This document shows positions 6,013 through 14,371 of a DNA stretch of 64,000 bases, piece after piece. Location of the stretch: assembly GCA_963720705.1 (NCBI GenBank), contig CAVRGJ010000005.1, positions 620,001 to 684,000 of the forward strand. The letters run 5' to 3'. This DNA comes from DASWJZ01 sp963720705 (GTDB lineage Bacteria; Pseudomonadota; Alphaproteobacteria; Rhizobiales; Afifellaceae). Both the position numbers and the translations under genes were made by a program. The notes under the pieces were generated by a model. It saw only the letters and a program-made list of their open reading frames with translations, searched no databases and was not told the origin of the DNA. The number at the start of each line of letters is the position of its first letter. Position 1 is the first letter of the stretch.

Positions 6013-8601
6013 TTATTCGCTGAGCAGCCGCTCCAGATAGTCGAGCTCGTAGCGCGGGCGGAAGCGCTCGCCGAGGCGCTCGCGAATCGCTTCGAGGATG
6101 CGACGCGCGCGCTCCACGTCGATCTCGTCGGGGACCTTCACGGTTTGGCCGAGGTCCGGTCCTTCGGTGCGCTGCGGCCGGCCGAGCGGGTCGCGGTCGC
6201 CGGTGTTGCGACCGCCCATCTGCTGGCCCTGCTGGCCTGGCTGCTGCGCGTACATCTGCTGCATCATGCCCTGCAGCCCCTGGCGAAGCGCGTCGAGCGC
6301 CTCGCCCTGGTAGCCGTAAGCGTCGCCTGGGATCTGTTCGCCGAGCGAGCGCGTGGCATCACCCATGGCGCGGCCGGCGCGTCCGAGCGAGCGTCCGAGT
6401 TCATCGCCCGGCTGGCTGCCTTCGCCGTTCTGGCCCTGCTGTCCCTCCTGGCCCTGACCTTGGTCGCCCTGTTGTCCCTGCTGCCCCTGCATTTCCCGAA
6501 GCAGTTGCTTGAGGCGGTCGGCGAGCTGCGATTGGCCTTCCTGCAGCTGGCGCATCAGCTGGTCGAACTCTTCGGGAGAGAGCGGCCCTTGCTGGCTCTG
6601 CTGTCCCCCGCTTTGGCGGTCGCCGGGCCGGCGCCCCTGGTTCAACTGGAACGTATCGTCCATCAGCTTCTGCTGCTCGCGCATCATCTGCGCGAGCGCA
6701 TCCATCTGGCGCAGAGTCTCCTGATCCATGGGCGCCATCTGTCCTTGCTGCGCCGATTGCAGATTGTCGAGCATCTGCTGCAGCTGGCTCAGGAGCTCGC
6801 GCGCGGCGTCGCGGTCGCCGAGCTTGGCTAGGTTCTCGATACGGTCGAGGAGATTCTGGATGTCCTGGTTGGACAGCGTCTGCATGTCCTGGTTCGACGG
6901 CATCTGGGGAACATTCTGCATGCCGCGTTGCGCCATCTCGGCCATATAGCTCTGCAGGAACTCCTGCATCGCCTGGCGCAGCTCCTGCATAAGCCGCGAG
7001 ATCTCTTCTTCGGATGCTCCGTCCTGAAGCGCCTGCTCAAGCGCCTGGCGGGCGGCGTTCAGCCGCTCCTCGGCGTCGGACATGTCGCCGTCCTCGATCG
7101 ATCGCGCCATCGACCAGAGATAATCGAGCACGCCGCGCAGATCGTCGTCCGTGCGCGCGTTGACGAGGCGCCGGTAGCCGACGCGCAGCCCGAGATAGAC
7201 ACCGGAATCGGCGATCTTCTCCGGTGCGATCGTGAGCGCATCGAGGGCGGCTGCAACGATCTGCCGCTTGTTGGCGTCGAGCGCGAGAATCTGGCGCTGC
7301 TCGACGAGGGCGCGCGCCAGCGGATTGTAGAACGGCCGTGCGGGGAGGGTCATTGTCCCGGCATCGCTCGGCCGCGCCTCCTGTCCGGCGGCGTCCCTTA
7401 CGACGGCGTCGGCCTCGACCTCCAGCCCGGCATAAGGATGCGCTTCGAGCCGCCCGTCGGCGCGCGCCGTGCCGTCGCGCGCTTGGCTGCGATCGATCCT
7501 GAGCGAGAGCTTGGGCGCCTCCACCAGCGGGTGCGCATCCGGTGCCTGCCGCTTTGCAGCGCGGAAGGTGACCGAGCCGTCGGTAACGCCGTAATCGTCG
7601 GTGACGTTGAAGGAGAGCTGGAAGGACCCCGTGCGGTTTACGGTAAGCGGCCCGCGCGTGATCGTCGGCGGGCGGTCCTCGATGATCCGCATCGCATAGG
7701 CCGTCTTCTTGTCGCCGTCGGCGACCGCGATCGTCGCGTCCTGGTCGACCACGGCCTCATAACTGCGGATCACTTCGTCGGACTCGCCCGGGCGGCTTTC
7801 GACGGTCGGCGTCAGCTGGGCTGTCGCGGCGGCGGTCGCGAGCGTCACTTGCGTCGGATCGCGCGAGACCACGCGGACGGAGAGCTTGCTTCCTTCCGGC
7901 ACGTTGACCGGCGTCGTCACGGCGTCGGGGCGGCGCGACAGGAAGATCGGCGCCTGATGCGTGTAAGCCGGCGGGTCTATCCAAGCATCGACGCGAGCGG
8001 CGACGGGGATCCGCGCCGCCGCCACCGGCAAGAAGGCTTCCCCAAGACGCGTTGTCCACTCGCCCCACGAAACCGCGAAGGCAAGAACGAGAAGGACGGG
8101 GACCGCGAAGCGCAGCGCATAGGGATCGCGCGCGGCCATGTCCGGATGCGGCGTCCCGGCGCGGAGGTTCTTGAGCGTAGCGTAGAGGCGCGCCTGCTCG
8201 GCCGCCCAGAGCGCTTTGGCGGCGGCGTCGTCGGCGACCGGCGAGATCTTGTCGCTTAAGCCGCGCGCCGGCCGATGCGGCAGGTCGGACACGCGCTCGA
8301 CCCGGCGCATTGCCTCGGCCCGCCCCGGAAATGCGACGCGGGCAAGACGGAAGAGGCTCACCAATAAGGCGAGGGCGAGAAGACCGAGCGTCCCGATGCG
8401 AAGCCAGTCGCCGCCGAGCCGCCAATAGCCGAGCCAGGAGAGGACGACGAAGGCGCCGGCGACGGATATGATCGGAACGAGCCGCGGCCAAAGGTGCTCA
8501 ACAACGAGCGAAAGCCTTGCGCGGCGAATCGCCCGGTCCAGGCGGCTAAGCTTGCGGTCGGCGCTCGGCCGAGCTCTCAGCGGCATCGATTCTTCATACA
8601 C
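6013..8601 (-). CDS. TIGR02302 (DUF4175) family membrane protein
   Basis: A large protein (862 residues) with two membrane helices near the N-terminus (about 38-60 and 68-88) and a third near 168-185, an extracytoplasmic beta-rich region, and from about residue 500 a long Gln/Gly/Met-rich, helical, low-complexity region (repeated QQGQ, QGMMQQMYAQQ) ending in a conserved charged C-terminus (RARRILEAIRERLGERFRP). This architecture matches the alphaproteobacterial TIGR02302 family, whose function is unknown. The start is given as GTG 8601; ATG 8586 (MPLRARPSADRK) is an equally good choice. It converges on the response regulator operon with 6 bases between the stops. Confidence 0.85.
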   Translation of the reverse strand: MYEESMPLRARPSADRKLSRLDRAIRRARLSLVVEHLWPRLVPIISVAGAFVVLSWLGYWRLGGDWLRIGTLGLLALALLVSLFRLARVAFPGRAEAMRRVERVSDLPHRPARGLSDKISPVADDAAAKALWAAEQARLYATLKNLRAGTPHPDMAARDPYALRFAVPVLLVLAFAVSWGEWTTRLGEAFLPVAAARIPVAARVDAWIDPPAYTHQAPIFLSRRPDAVTTPVNVPEGSKLSVRVVSRDPTQVTLATAAATAQLTPTVESRPGESDEVIRSYEAVVDQDATIAVADGDKKTAYAMRIIEDRPPTITRGPLTVNRTGSFQLSFNVTDDYGVTDGSVTFRAAKRQAPDAHPLVEAPKLSLRIDRSQARDGTARADGRLEAHPYAGLEVEADAVVRDAAGQEARPSDAGTMTLPARPFYNPLARALVEQRQILALDANKRQIVAAALDALTIAPEKIADSGVYLGLRVGYRRLVNARTDDDLRGVLDYLWSMARSIEDGDMSDAEERLNAARQALEQALQDGASEEEISRLMQELRQAMQEFLQSYMAEMAQRGMQNVPQMPSNQDMQTLSNQDIQNLLDRIENLAKLGDRDAARELLSQLQQMLDNLQSAQQGQMAPMDQETLRQMDALAQMMREQQKLMDDTFQLNQGRRPGDRQSGGQQSQQGPLSPEEFDQLMRQLQEGQSQLADRLKQLLREMQGQQGQQGDQGQGQEGQQGQNGEGSQPGDELGRSLGRAGRAMGDATRSLGEQIPGDAYGYQGEALDALRQGLQGMMQQMYAQQPGQQGQQMGGRNTGDRDPLGRPQRTEGPDLGQTVKVPDEIDVERARRILEAIRERLGERFRPRYELDYLERLLSE

Positions 8602-8687
8602 CTATTCGGTGTCGGTAGCACGCACGAGCACCGTGGCCAGACAAAGGCGCGTGAACCTTTACAAGTTCCGTGCCGAGAGCCTCAGTC

Positions 8688-9761
8688 CTACTGGCTCTGC
8701 GGCTCGGTGCCTTTGTCCGGGAACTTGGCGAGCGGCGTTTCCCCTGGTTTCAGGCTGTTCAGATAGTCCTCGGTAAAATCCACCTTGATTTCCGCCCAAA
8801 GCGGCAGGTGGTCGGACATCTGCCACGTGCGCCATTTCTTGTAGGCCCGCAGGTCGACCTTGGTAGGCTTGCCGGACTTCGTCTGGGTTGGCATGAAGGG
8901 TTTGTAAGCCGGAAAATCGTCCTTCTCGCGGAAGACGTAGTTCTGCCAATGGAAGACTCCGGAGTCCGAGATTTCGACCTGCCGCGTCTTCGTGCGGAGC
9001 GCGATCTGATCATAGAAACTCTCCGAAGCCAGCGCCGTCGGCTTGCGCATCTTTGCCGGGACCTCGAACCCGCCGCCGAGCAGCGCGCCCATTAGCTGAT
9101 CGTCGGGATTGAGGATGTTGAAGTCGCCGAGCAGGATGTACGTCTCTGCTTCTTGCTCTTTCGCCTGCCGCTTGGCGAAGAATTGCGCAATATCGCCGAT
9201 CTCGCGCTTGCGCTGCGCCGTGTCGTCCGCCTTGCCGTAGAAGATATGCACGGTGCAAAGGTTGAACTTGAACCAGCCGGCCTGAAACGCGACGAGATAG
9301 GGCGTACGGTTGAACTGCGCGACAGGCACGCCCTTCTTTTTCTCCGGCAGTACGATTTCACCGGCGAGATTGCGGAACAGGATTTTTCGCGTGTCGTAGA
9401 CGAAAGCTAGCCGCTCCATGTTGCCGCTCTGATCGGTGACGACGTAACTCCAATGTGGGCCAAGGAGCCGCATCAGTCGCTCGAATTCCCGCAGGTCTTC
9501 ATTGACCTCCTGCACGGCGACGAGGTCAAAGGCGGAGATGACCTCGGCGATATAGAGCAGCGATTCGTCGAGACGCGGGGACGGGTTCAGCCGGTGCCCA
9601 CCGAAGTCGCGAATGTTCCAAGTCGCCAGCCGGAAAGACGTCTGCTTGTTGGCTTCGCCGATGTCCTCGCGAAGGCCTACGCGCAGTGCGATCAGCCGTT
9701 CAATCGTGCGCTTCTTCGCGGCGTCGTCTTTCCAATAGCGAATGCCTGAATATTGGACCAT
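8688..9761 (-). CDS. Endonuclease/exonuclease/phosphatase family protein
   Basis: Member of the metal-dependent EEP (DNase I-like) superfamily, 357 residues from the ATG at 9761. Visible active-site elements are WNIRDFGG (N49), VQEVNED (metal-binding E85), GDFN (D213, N215) and the C-terminal SDHLPLW with the catalytic His. No signal peptide is seen, so it is probably cytoplasmic. A GAGGAGA site lies just before ATG 9761; an upstream in-frame ATG at 9821 would add 20 basic residues but lacks a good ribosome-binding site. Whether the substrate is DNA, a phospholipid or a nucleotide cannot be told from motifs. Confidence 0.85.
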   Translation of the reverse strand: MVQYSGIRYWKDDAAKKRTIERLIALRVGLREDIGEANKQTSFRLATWNIRDFGGHRLNPSPRLDESLLYIAEVISAFDLVAVQEVNEDLREFERLMRLLGPHWSYVVTDQSGNMERLAFVYDTRKILFRNLAGEIVLPEKKKGVPVAQFNRTPYLVAFQAGWFKFNLCTVHIFYGKADDTAQRKREIGDIAQFFAKRQAKEQEAETYILLGDFNILNPDDQLMGALLGGGFEVPAKMRKPTALASESFYDQIALRTKTRQVEISDSGVFHWQNYVFREKDDFPAYKPFMPTQTKSGKPTKVDLRAYKKWRTWQMSDHLPLWAEIKVDFTEDYLNSLKPGETPLAKFPDKGTEPQSQ

Positions 9762-9879
9762 TGCCGTCTCCTCGGCCGTAAAGGCCCGCAGCCCACGCGC
9801 CCGTACTCGCAAAGAGTGCACGTAAAAGTATCATTTACAACACGCAGAAGATGAGCGGACAGAGGTGGCAGGCGTGCCG

Positions 9880-11142
9880 TCAGGCGAGCCAGTCGGGGAG
9901 GCGGTCGAGGCCGAGCAATTCCTCATATGTCTGGCGCGGGCGGACCACCGCGAAGCGATCGTCGTTGACCAGCACCTCCGGCACGAGAAGGCGTGAATTG
10001 TAGGTGCCGGACTGCACCGCGCCGTAGGCGCCGGCCGAATAGATGGCGAGAAGGTCGCCTTCTTTCGGCCGCGGCAGCGCCCGTCCGCGGGCGAAGAAAT
10101 CGCCGGTCTCGCAAACCGGCCCGACCACGTCGCAGACGATTGTTTCTGCGTCCGCCTCGACGACCGGGCCGATGCGGTGGTGGGCGTCGTAAAGCGTCGG
10201 GCGGACGAGATCGTTCATCGCCGCGTCGACGACGACGAAGGTGCGGTCGCCGCCTTCCTTCACGTAAAGCACCTCGGTGACGAGGATGCCGGCATTGCCG
10301 ACGATCAGCCGCCCCGGCTCGAAGAGCACGCGGCAGCCGATCTTGTTCATGTGCTTCTTCACCGTCTCCGCATAGGCGATCGGAAGCGGCGGCGCCGCCT
10401 CGTCGTCGCGGTAGGGAATGCCGAGGCCGCCGCCGAGATCGACGTGCTCAATTCTGTGCCCGTCGGCGCGAAGCTCGACGACGAGCTCCGAGATCAGCCG
10501 AAAGGCGTTGTCGAAGGGATCGAGATCGGTGAGCTGGCTGCCGATATGAGTGTCGATGCCGGCGACCTGAATCCCCGGCAGCGAAGCGGCCTCGGCATAG
10601 ACGGCGCGGGCGCGTCCGAAAGGCACGCCGAACTTGGTCTCCTTGCGCCCGGTCGCGATCTTCTCGTGCGTCTTGGCGTCGACGTCCGGATTGATGCGGA
10701 TCGAGACGCACGCCCTCATGTTGCGCGAAGCGGCAAGCTCGGAGAGGCGCTTTAGCTCCCCCTCGGATTCCACGTTGAAGCAATGAATGCCGGCGTCGAG
10801 ACCGAAGGCGAGCTCGCGCGCCGTCTTGCCGACGCCGGAGAAGACGATCCTCTCCGCCGGAATGCCGGCGGCGAGCGCGCGCCGCAGCTCGCCTTCCGAA
10901 ACCACGTCGGCGCCGGCGCCGAGTTTGCCGAGCGTCGCGATCACCGCCTGGTTGGAGTTCGCCTTCAGCGAATAGAAGATCGCGTGATCGAGTCCGGAAA
11001 AGGCCTCGTCGAAGACGCGGTAGTGCCGCGTCAGCGTCGCCGTCGAATAACAATAGAAGGGCGTGCCGACATCCTTCGCGATCGTCGGCACCGGCACGCT
11101 CTCGGCGTGGAGCACGCCTGCTTGATGCGCGAAATGGTGCAA
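9880..11142 (-). CDS. lysA: Diaminopimelate decarboxylase
   Basis: PLP-dependent last step of lysine synthesis (meso-DAP to L-lysine), 420 residues. The PLP lysine is K60 in FYSLKANSN, followed by a fold III alanine-racemase-like barrel; GGGLGIPY binds the cofactor phosphate and the CETGDF segment holds the substrate-contact Cys of the second domain. The start is a TTG at 11142, which gives the family N-terminus (HHFAHQAGVLHAESV); no ATG fits. It is the third gene of argH-lptM-lysA, following the small lipoprotein gene by 9 bases. Confidence 0.94.
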   Translation of the reverse strand: MHHFAHQAGVLHAESVPVPTIAKDVGTPFYCYSTATLTRHYRVFDEAFSGLDHAIFYSLKANSNQAVIATLGKLGAGADVVSEGELRRALAAGIPAERIVFSGVGKTARELAFGLDAGIHCFNVESEGELKRLSELAASRNMRACVSIRINPDVDAKTHEKIATGRKETKFGVPFGRARAVYAEAASLPGIQVAGIDTHIGSQLTDLDPFDNAFRLISELVVELRADGHRIEHVDLGGGLGIPYRDDEAAPPLPIAYAETVKKHMNKIGCRVLFEPGRLIVGNAGILVTEVLYVKEGGDRTFVVVDAAMNDLVRPTLYDAHHRIGPVVEADAETIVCDVVGPVCETGDFFARGRALPRPKEGDLLAIYSAGAYGAVQSGTYNSRLLVPEVLVNDDRFAVVRPRQTYEELLGLDRLPDWLA

Positions 11143-11151
11143 GGCGAAACC

Positions 11152-11388
11152 CTAGAGGAGGAAGTCGAGGATGAAGCGCTTCGTTGGCGTTGGCGGCGGC
11201 GTCGACGTTTCGCCCTTACCGGGAGAACCCGGATCGAGGGGCGAGATCCCGCCGCCGGGCGGGGCCGGCGTTGCCGCTGCCGGAGCGGCCGTCGTCGTCG
11301 CGCCGGGCGGCTCAAGGTCGCCACGCCGCCCGCAGGCGGTGAGCGCGACGACGGCGATAACGGCGATGACGAGCGTGCGGAGCAGCAT
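11152..11388 (-). CDS. lptM: Small lipoprotein, LptM (YifL)-like
   Basis: A 78-residue lipoprotein precursor: MLLRTLVIAVIAVVALTAC gives a signal peptide with lipobox LTAC, mature Cys at residue 19, followed by the conserved GRRGDLEPP motif of the LptM/YifL family and a Pro/Thr/Ala-rich tail. LptM assists oxidative maturation of the LPS translocon LptD in enterobacteria; the same role here is inferred. The start is the ATG at 11388 with GAAGAAGAA upstream. The gene sits between argH and lysA, its usual position in proteobacteria. Confidence 0.88.
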   Translation of the reverse strand: MLLRTLVIAVIAVVALTACGRRGDLEPPGATTTAAPAAATPAPPGGGISPLDPGSPGKGETSTPPPTPTKRFILDFLL

Positions 11389-11410
11389 TTCTTCTTCCGT
11401 TCGCGCGGGA

Positions 11411-12844
11411 CTATAGCGGACGCTGCCGGCCGCGCACGCCGATTTTCTCCCCGCTCCGATCTTCGGCGGCAAGGCGCTGCGTCCAGGCGCGCGCGGCCTT
11501 CTTGACGTTCTTCGGCGCGGTGCCGCCCTCGCTCGCGCGGCTTCCAACCGACGCCTCGACGGAGAGCACGCCGTAGACCTTCTCGGTGATACCCGGATGG
11601 ATGGCTTTCAGCGCGTCGAGCGGCATGTCGGCGAGCGCGACCTTGCGCTTCGCTGCCTCTGCAACGATGCGACCGGTCGCGTGGTGCGCTTCGCGGAAGG
11701 GAAGGCCCGCTTCGCGCACGAGCCAATCGGCAAGGTCGGTCGCGGTGGCGTAGCCAAGCCCGGCGGCCTTGCGCATCGCAACGGCATCGGGCTCCATGTC
11801 CCTCACCATCCCGGTCATCGCGGCGAGCGCCAGCGACAGGCTCGAAAGCGCGTCGAAGACCTGCTCCTTGTCCTCCTGCATGTCCTTCGAATAGGCGAGC
11901 GGCAGGCCCTTCATGACGAGGAACAGCGCGGTCAGCGCGCCGACGATGCGACCCGATTTCGCGCGGACCAACTCCGCCGCATCGGGATTGCGCTTCTGCG
12001 GCATGATCGAGGAGCCGGTGGTGAAGCGGTCGGAGAACCTGATGAAGCCGAACTGCGCGGAGCACCAGAGCACGATCTCCTCGGCGAAGCGCGAGAGATG
12101 GATCGCGGAGATCGAGGCGGCGGCAAGCGCCTCGAGAGCAAAGTCCCGATCCGAGACCGCGTCGAGCGAATTCGCCGCCGGCCGGTCGAAGCCGAGCGCC
12201 TTCGCGGTCTTCTTGCGATCGATCGGAAATGCCGTCCCTGCGAGCGCCGCCGCGCCGAGCGGCGATTCGTTCAGCCGCTTGCGGCAATCGGCAAAGCGCC
12301 CGCGGTCGCGCGCGAACATCTCGACGTAAGCGAGGAGGTGATGGCCGAAGGTGACCGGCTGCGCACTTTGGAGGTGCGTGAAGCCGGGCATGACGGTGTC
12401 GGCATGCGTCTCCGCTTTTGCCGCGAGCGCGGATTGAAGCCCGTGCAGCCCGGCGTCGATCGCGTCGATCGCGTCGCGCACCCAGAGGCGAATGTCGGTT
12501 GCTACCTGGTCATTCCTTGAGCGCGCGGTGTGGAGGCGGCCCGCCGCCTCGCCGATCATGGCCGTCAGCCGCGATTCCACGTTCATGTGGATGTCTTCGA
12601 GCGCGCGCGAAAAGGTGAAGCGACCCTCCGCGATCTCTGACGCGATTTTGTCCAGGCCCGCGACGATTTGCTTCGCGTCCTTGGCCGAAATGATGCCTTG
12701 ATCGGCTAGCATTTGCGCGTGGGCTCGCGAGCCCGCTATGTCATGCGGAGCGAGCGCCCGGTCGAAGTCGATCGAGGCGTTGATCTCTTCCATGATGGCG
12801 TCCGGGGCCTCGCTGAAGCGTCCGCCCCACATCTTGTTCTTCAT
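11411..12844 (-). CDS. argH: Argininosuccinate lyase
   Basis: Last enzyme of arginine synthesis, splitting argininosuccinate to arginine and fumarate. The 477-residue length is normal. The fumarase-superfamily signature GSSIMPQKRNP lies near residue 288, with TARSRNDQVATD (about 105-116) and the GFTHLQSAQPVTFGHH segment near 153 forming the rest of the active site. It starts at ATG 12844, divergent from tlpA with only 25 bases between start codons, so the two promoters must overlap. It is followed closely by lptM and lysA. Confidence 0.95.
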   Translation of the reverse strand: MKNKMWGGRFSEAPDAIMEEINASIDFDRALAPHDIAGSRAHAQMLADQGIISAKDAKQIVAGLDKIASEIAEGRFTFSRALEDIHMNVESRLTAMIGEAAGRLHTARSRNDQVATDIRLWVRDAIDAIDAGLHGLQSALAAKAETHADTVMPGFTHLQSAQPVTFGHHLLAYVEMFARDRGRFADCRKRLNESPLGAAALAGTAFPIDRKKTAKALGFDRPAANSLDAVSDRDFALEALAAASISAIHLSRFAEEIVLWCSAQFGFIRFSDRFTTGSSIMPQKRNPDAAELVRAKSGRIVGALTALFLVMKGLPLAYSKDMQEDKEQVFDALSSLSLALAAMTGMVRDMEPDAVAMRKAAGLGYATATDLADWLVREAGLPFREAHHATGRIVAEAAKRKVALADMPLDALKAIHPGITEKVYGVLSVEASVGSRASEGGTAPKNVKKAARAWTQRLAAEDRSGEKIGVRGRQRPL

Positions 12845-12869
12845 GGTCCCTCGTCAGGAGGCGTGACCG

Positions 12870-13538
12870 ATGGCCGAAAGGCAAAGACGCTCGATCGGAC
12901 GAGCCCGGCTCGCCGCGGCCGCGATCATCGTCGCGGCCGTCCTCTCGGCGGGGATATACGTGACGCTCAAGGGCCAAGGCAACGGCGGGGCTTCGGCCGC
13001 CTGCGCCGCGTCCGGGCGGCTCGCCCAGTCGCTCGACCCGCTGGTCAAGGGCGAGCTTGCCGCCTTTCAGATCGCGCGTGCGCCGGAAAAGCTGTCGGAA
13101 CTCGCCTTCACGGGGCCCAAGGGCCAGCCGATGACCCTCGCCGACTTCCACGGCAAGGTCGCGCTCGTCAACCTCTGGGCAACCTGGTGCACGCCTTGCC
13201 GCAAGGAAATGCCGGCGCTCGACCGTCTCTCCGCGGCGCTCGGCGGCGCCGATTTTGCTGTGGTGCCGGTCTCAATCGATGTCGGGGATTCCGGGCGGCC
13301 GGCGGCGTTCCTCGAGCAGACCGGCGTCAAGAACCTGCCGCTCTACACCGACCGCACGACCGAGATTTTCGAGAGCTTGAAATCCCGCGGGCTGGCGATC
13401 GGGCTTCCGGTGACGGTGCTTCTCGACCGCAACGGCTGCCGCCTCGGCCACATCAACGGGCCGGCCGAATGGGACAGCGAGGACGGCAGGCGCTTGATCG
13501 AGGCGGCCATCGGCCCGCAACCCACGCCACAGAGCTGA
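12870..13538 (+). CDS. tlpA: Membrane-anchored thiol:disulfide interchange protein TlpA
   Basis: Periplasmic thioredoxin-like reductase anchored by an N-terminal helix (about residues 11-34), 222 residues. The redox motif WCTPC lies near residues 107-111, and the cis-proline is in GLPVTVLL. TlpA of Bradyrhizobium reduces copper-site proteins during cytochrome oxidase maturation; the same role is inferred here. It begins at ATG 12870 with a strong AGGAGG 7 bases ahead and is divergent from argH, the same arrangement as in other Hyphomicrobiales. A single Cys pair precedes the domain only as isolated Cys residues, not as a second CxxC. Confidence 0.92.
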   Translation: MAERQRRSIGRARLAAAAIIVAAVLSAGIYVTLKGQGNGGASAACAASGRLAQSLDPLVKGELAAFQIARAPEKLSELAFTGPKGQPMTLADFHGKVALVNLWATWCTPCRKEMPALDRLSAALGGADFAVVPVSIDVGDSGRPAAFLEQTGVKNLPLYTDRTTEIFESLKSRGLAIGLPVTVLLDRNGCRLGHINGPAEWDSEDGRRLIEAAIGPQPTPQS

Positions 13539-13580
13539 GCCGCAGCCCTGCGCTTCTTGACGGGCACAGAACGTATCTGT

Positions 13581-13602
13581 TATTTAATCCATTAGTTAAA
13601 TA
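13581..13602. promoter_or_regulatory. AT-rich inverted repeat, putative operator before DUF899 gene
   Basis: TATTTAA (13581-13587) and TTAAATA (13596-13602) form a perfect 7-bp inverted repeat with an 8-base spacer, in an AT-rich island inside GC-rich DNA. It lies 36 bases before the DUF899 start, so it could overlap a promoter. A dimeric repressor of the ArsR or TetR type is plausible, but no regulator gene is adjacent. Confidence 0.5.
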
Positions 13603-13638
13603 GTCTACTACCGTTTGCCGGTGAGGAGGATGTCCGCG

Positions 13639-14364
13639 ATGGATGCGCATCAAATCGTATCGCGCGAGGAATGGCTGACTGCGCGCAAGGCGTTGCTTGA
13701 GGAGGAGAAGCGTTTCACGCGGGAGCGCGACGCGCTCTCCGAAAAACGCCGCGGCATGCCTTGGGTGCGGATCGAGAAGCCGTACGCGTTCGAAGGCTCC
13801 AAGGGCCGGCAGACGCTGAGCGACCTCTTCGACGGCCACAGCCAGCTTGTCGTCTACCATTTCATGTATCCGGCCGAATGGAAGGCCGGCTGCAAGAGCT
13901 GTTCCTTCTGGGCCGACAGCTTCAACGGAATCCTCGATCACTTGCGCCAGCGCGACGTTGCCATGGTTGCAGTGGCGGCGGCGCCGCTTGCGCAGCTTGA
14001 GGCGTTTCGCCGACGCATGGGGTGGAGCTTTCCGTGGCTCTCATCGGCGGGAAGCGACTTCAACCGCGATTTCGGCGTGTCCTTCACTGCCGCGGAAATC
14101 GAGGCGGGCGGCGGGTCATACAACTTCGGGACCACACGTTTTCGCGGCCCGGAGGCGCCCGGCGTCAGCGTGTTCTACAAGAAAGAGGGGGGAGAGATCT
14201 TCCACACCTATTCCTGCTACTCGCGCGGGCTCGACATGCTGAACGCGGCCTATCATTACCTCGACCTCGTCCCGAAGGGACGAGACGAGGGGGCGCTCGG
14301 CCATCCGATGGAATGGGTACGGCTGAGGGACGAGTACGGCGCGCCGAAGAAGCAGTCGGCCTGA
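13639..14364 (+). CDS. DUF899 family thioredoxin-like protein
   Basis: A 241-residue cytoplasmic protein. The central part follows the DUF899 pattern: LVVYHFMYPAEWKAGCKSCS near residue 75 with a CKSC redox-like pair, then SFNGILDHLRQRDV, a FPWLSS segment and the C-terminal SCYSRGLDMLNAAYHYLDL block. DUF899 proteins have a thioredoxin-like fold; reactions are not well defined. I choose ATG 13639 because the GAGGAGG at 13623-13629 is then 9 bases upstream; ATG 13630 would abut that site. An AT-rich inverted repeat precedes it. It converges on the diguanylate cyclase gene with 7 bases between stops. Confidence 0.85.
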   Translation: MDAHQIVSREEWLTARKALLEEEKRFTRERDALSEKRRGMPWVRIEKPYAFEGSKGRQTLSDLFDGHSQLVVYHFMYPAEWKAGCKSCSFWADSFNGILDHLRQRDVAMVAVAAAPLAQLEAFRRRMGWSFPWLSSAGSDFNRDFGVSFTAAEIEAGGGSYNFGTTRFRGPEAPGVSVFYKKEGGEIFHTYSCYSRGLDMLNAAYHYLDLVPKGRDEGALGHPMEWVRLRDEYGAPKKQSA

Positions 14365-14371
14365 CGCGGCC

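Noticed and set aside
6928..8259. A 443-codon open frame antisense to the TIGR02302 gene
   Set aside because: High-GC DNA often gives long open frames on the opposite strand. The protein is Arg/His/Gly-rich and matches no family, while the other strand encodes a recognisable protein.
11031..12287. A 418-codon frame on the minus strand overlapping lysA, lptM and argH
   Set aside because: It is a shifted frame of argH and the following genes, very rich in Arg, with no domain.
13584..13599. TTAA pair before the DUF899 gene as a CtrA box
   Set aside because: The spacing is eight bases, not seven, and the site is better described as part of a symmetric inverted repeat.
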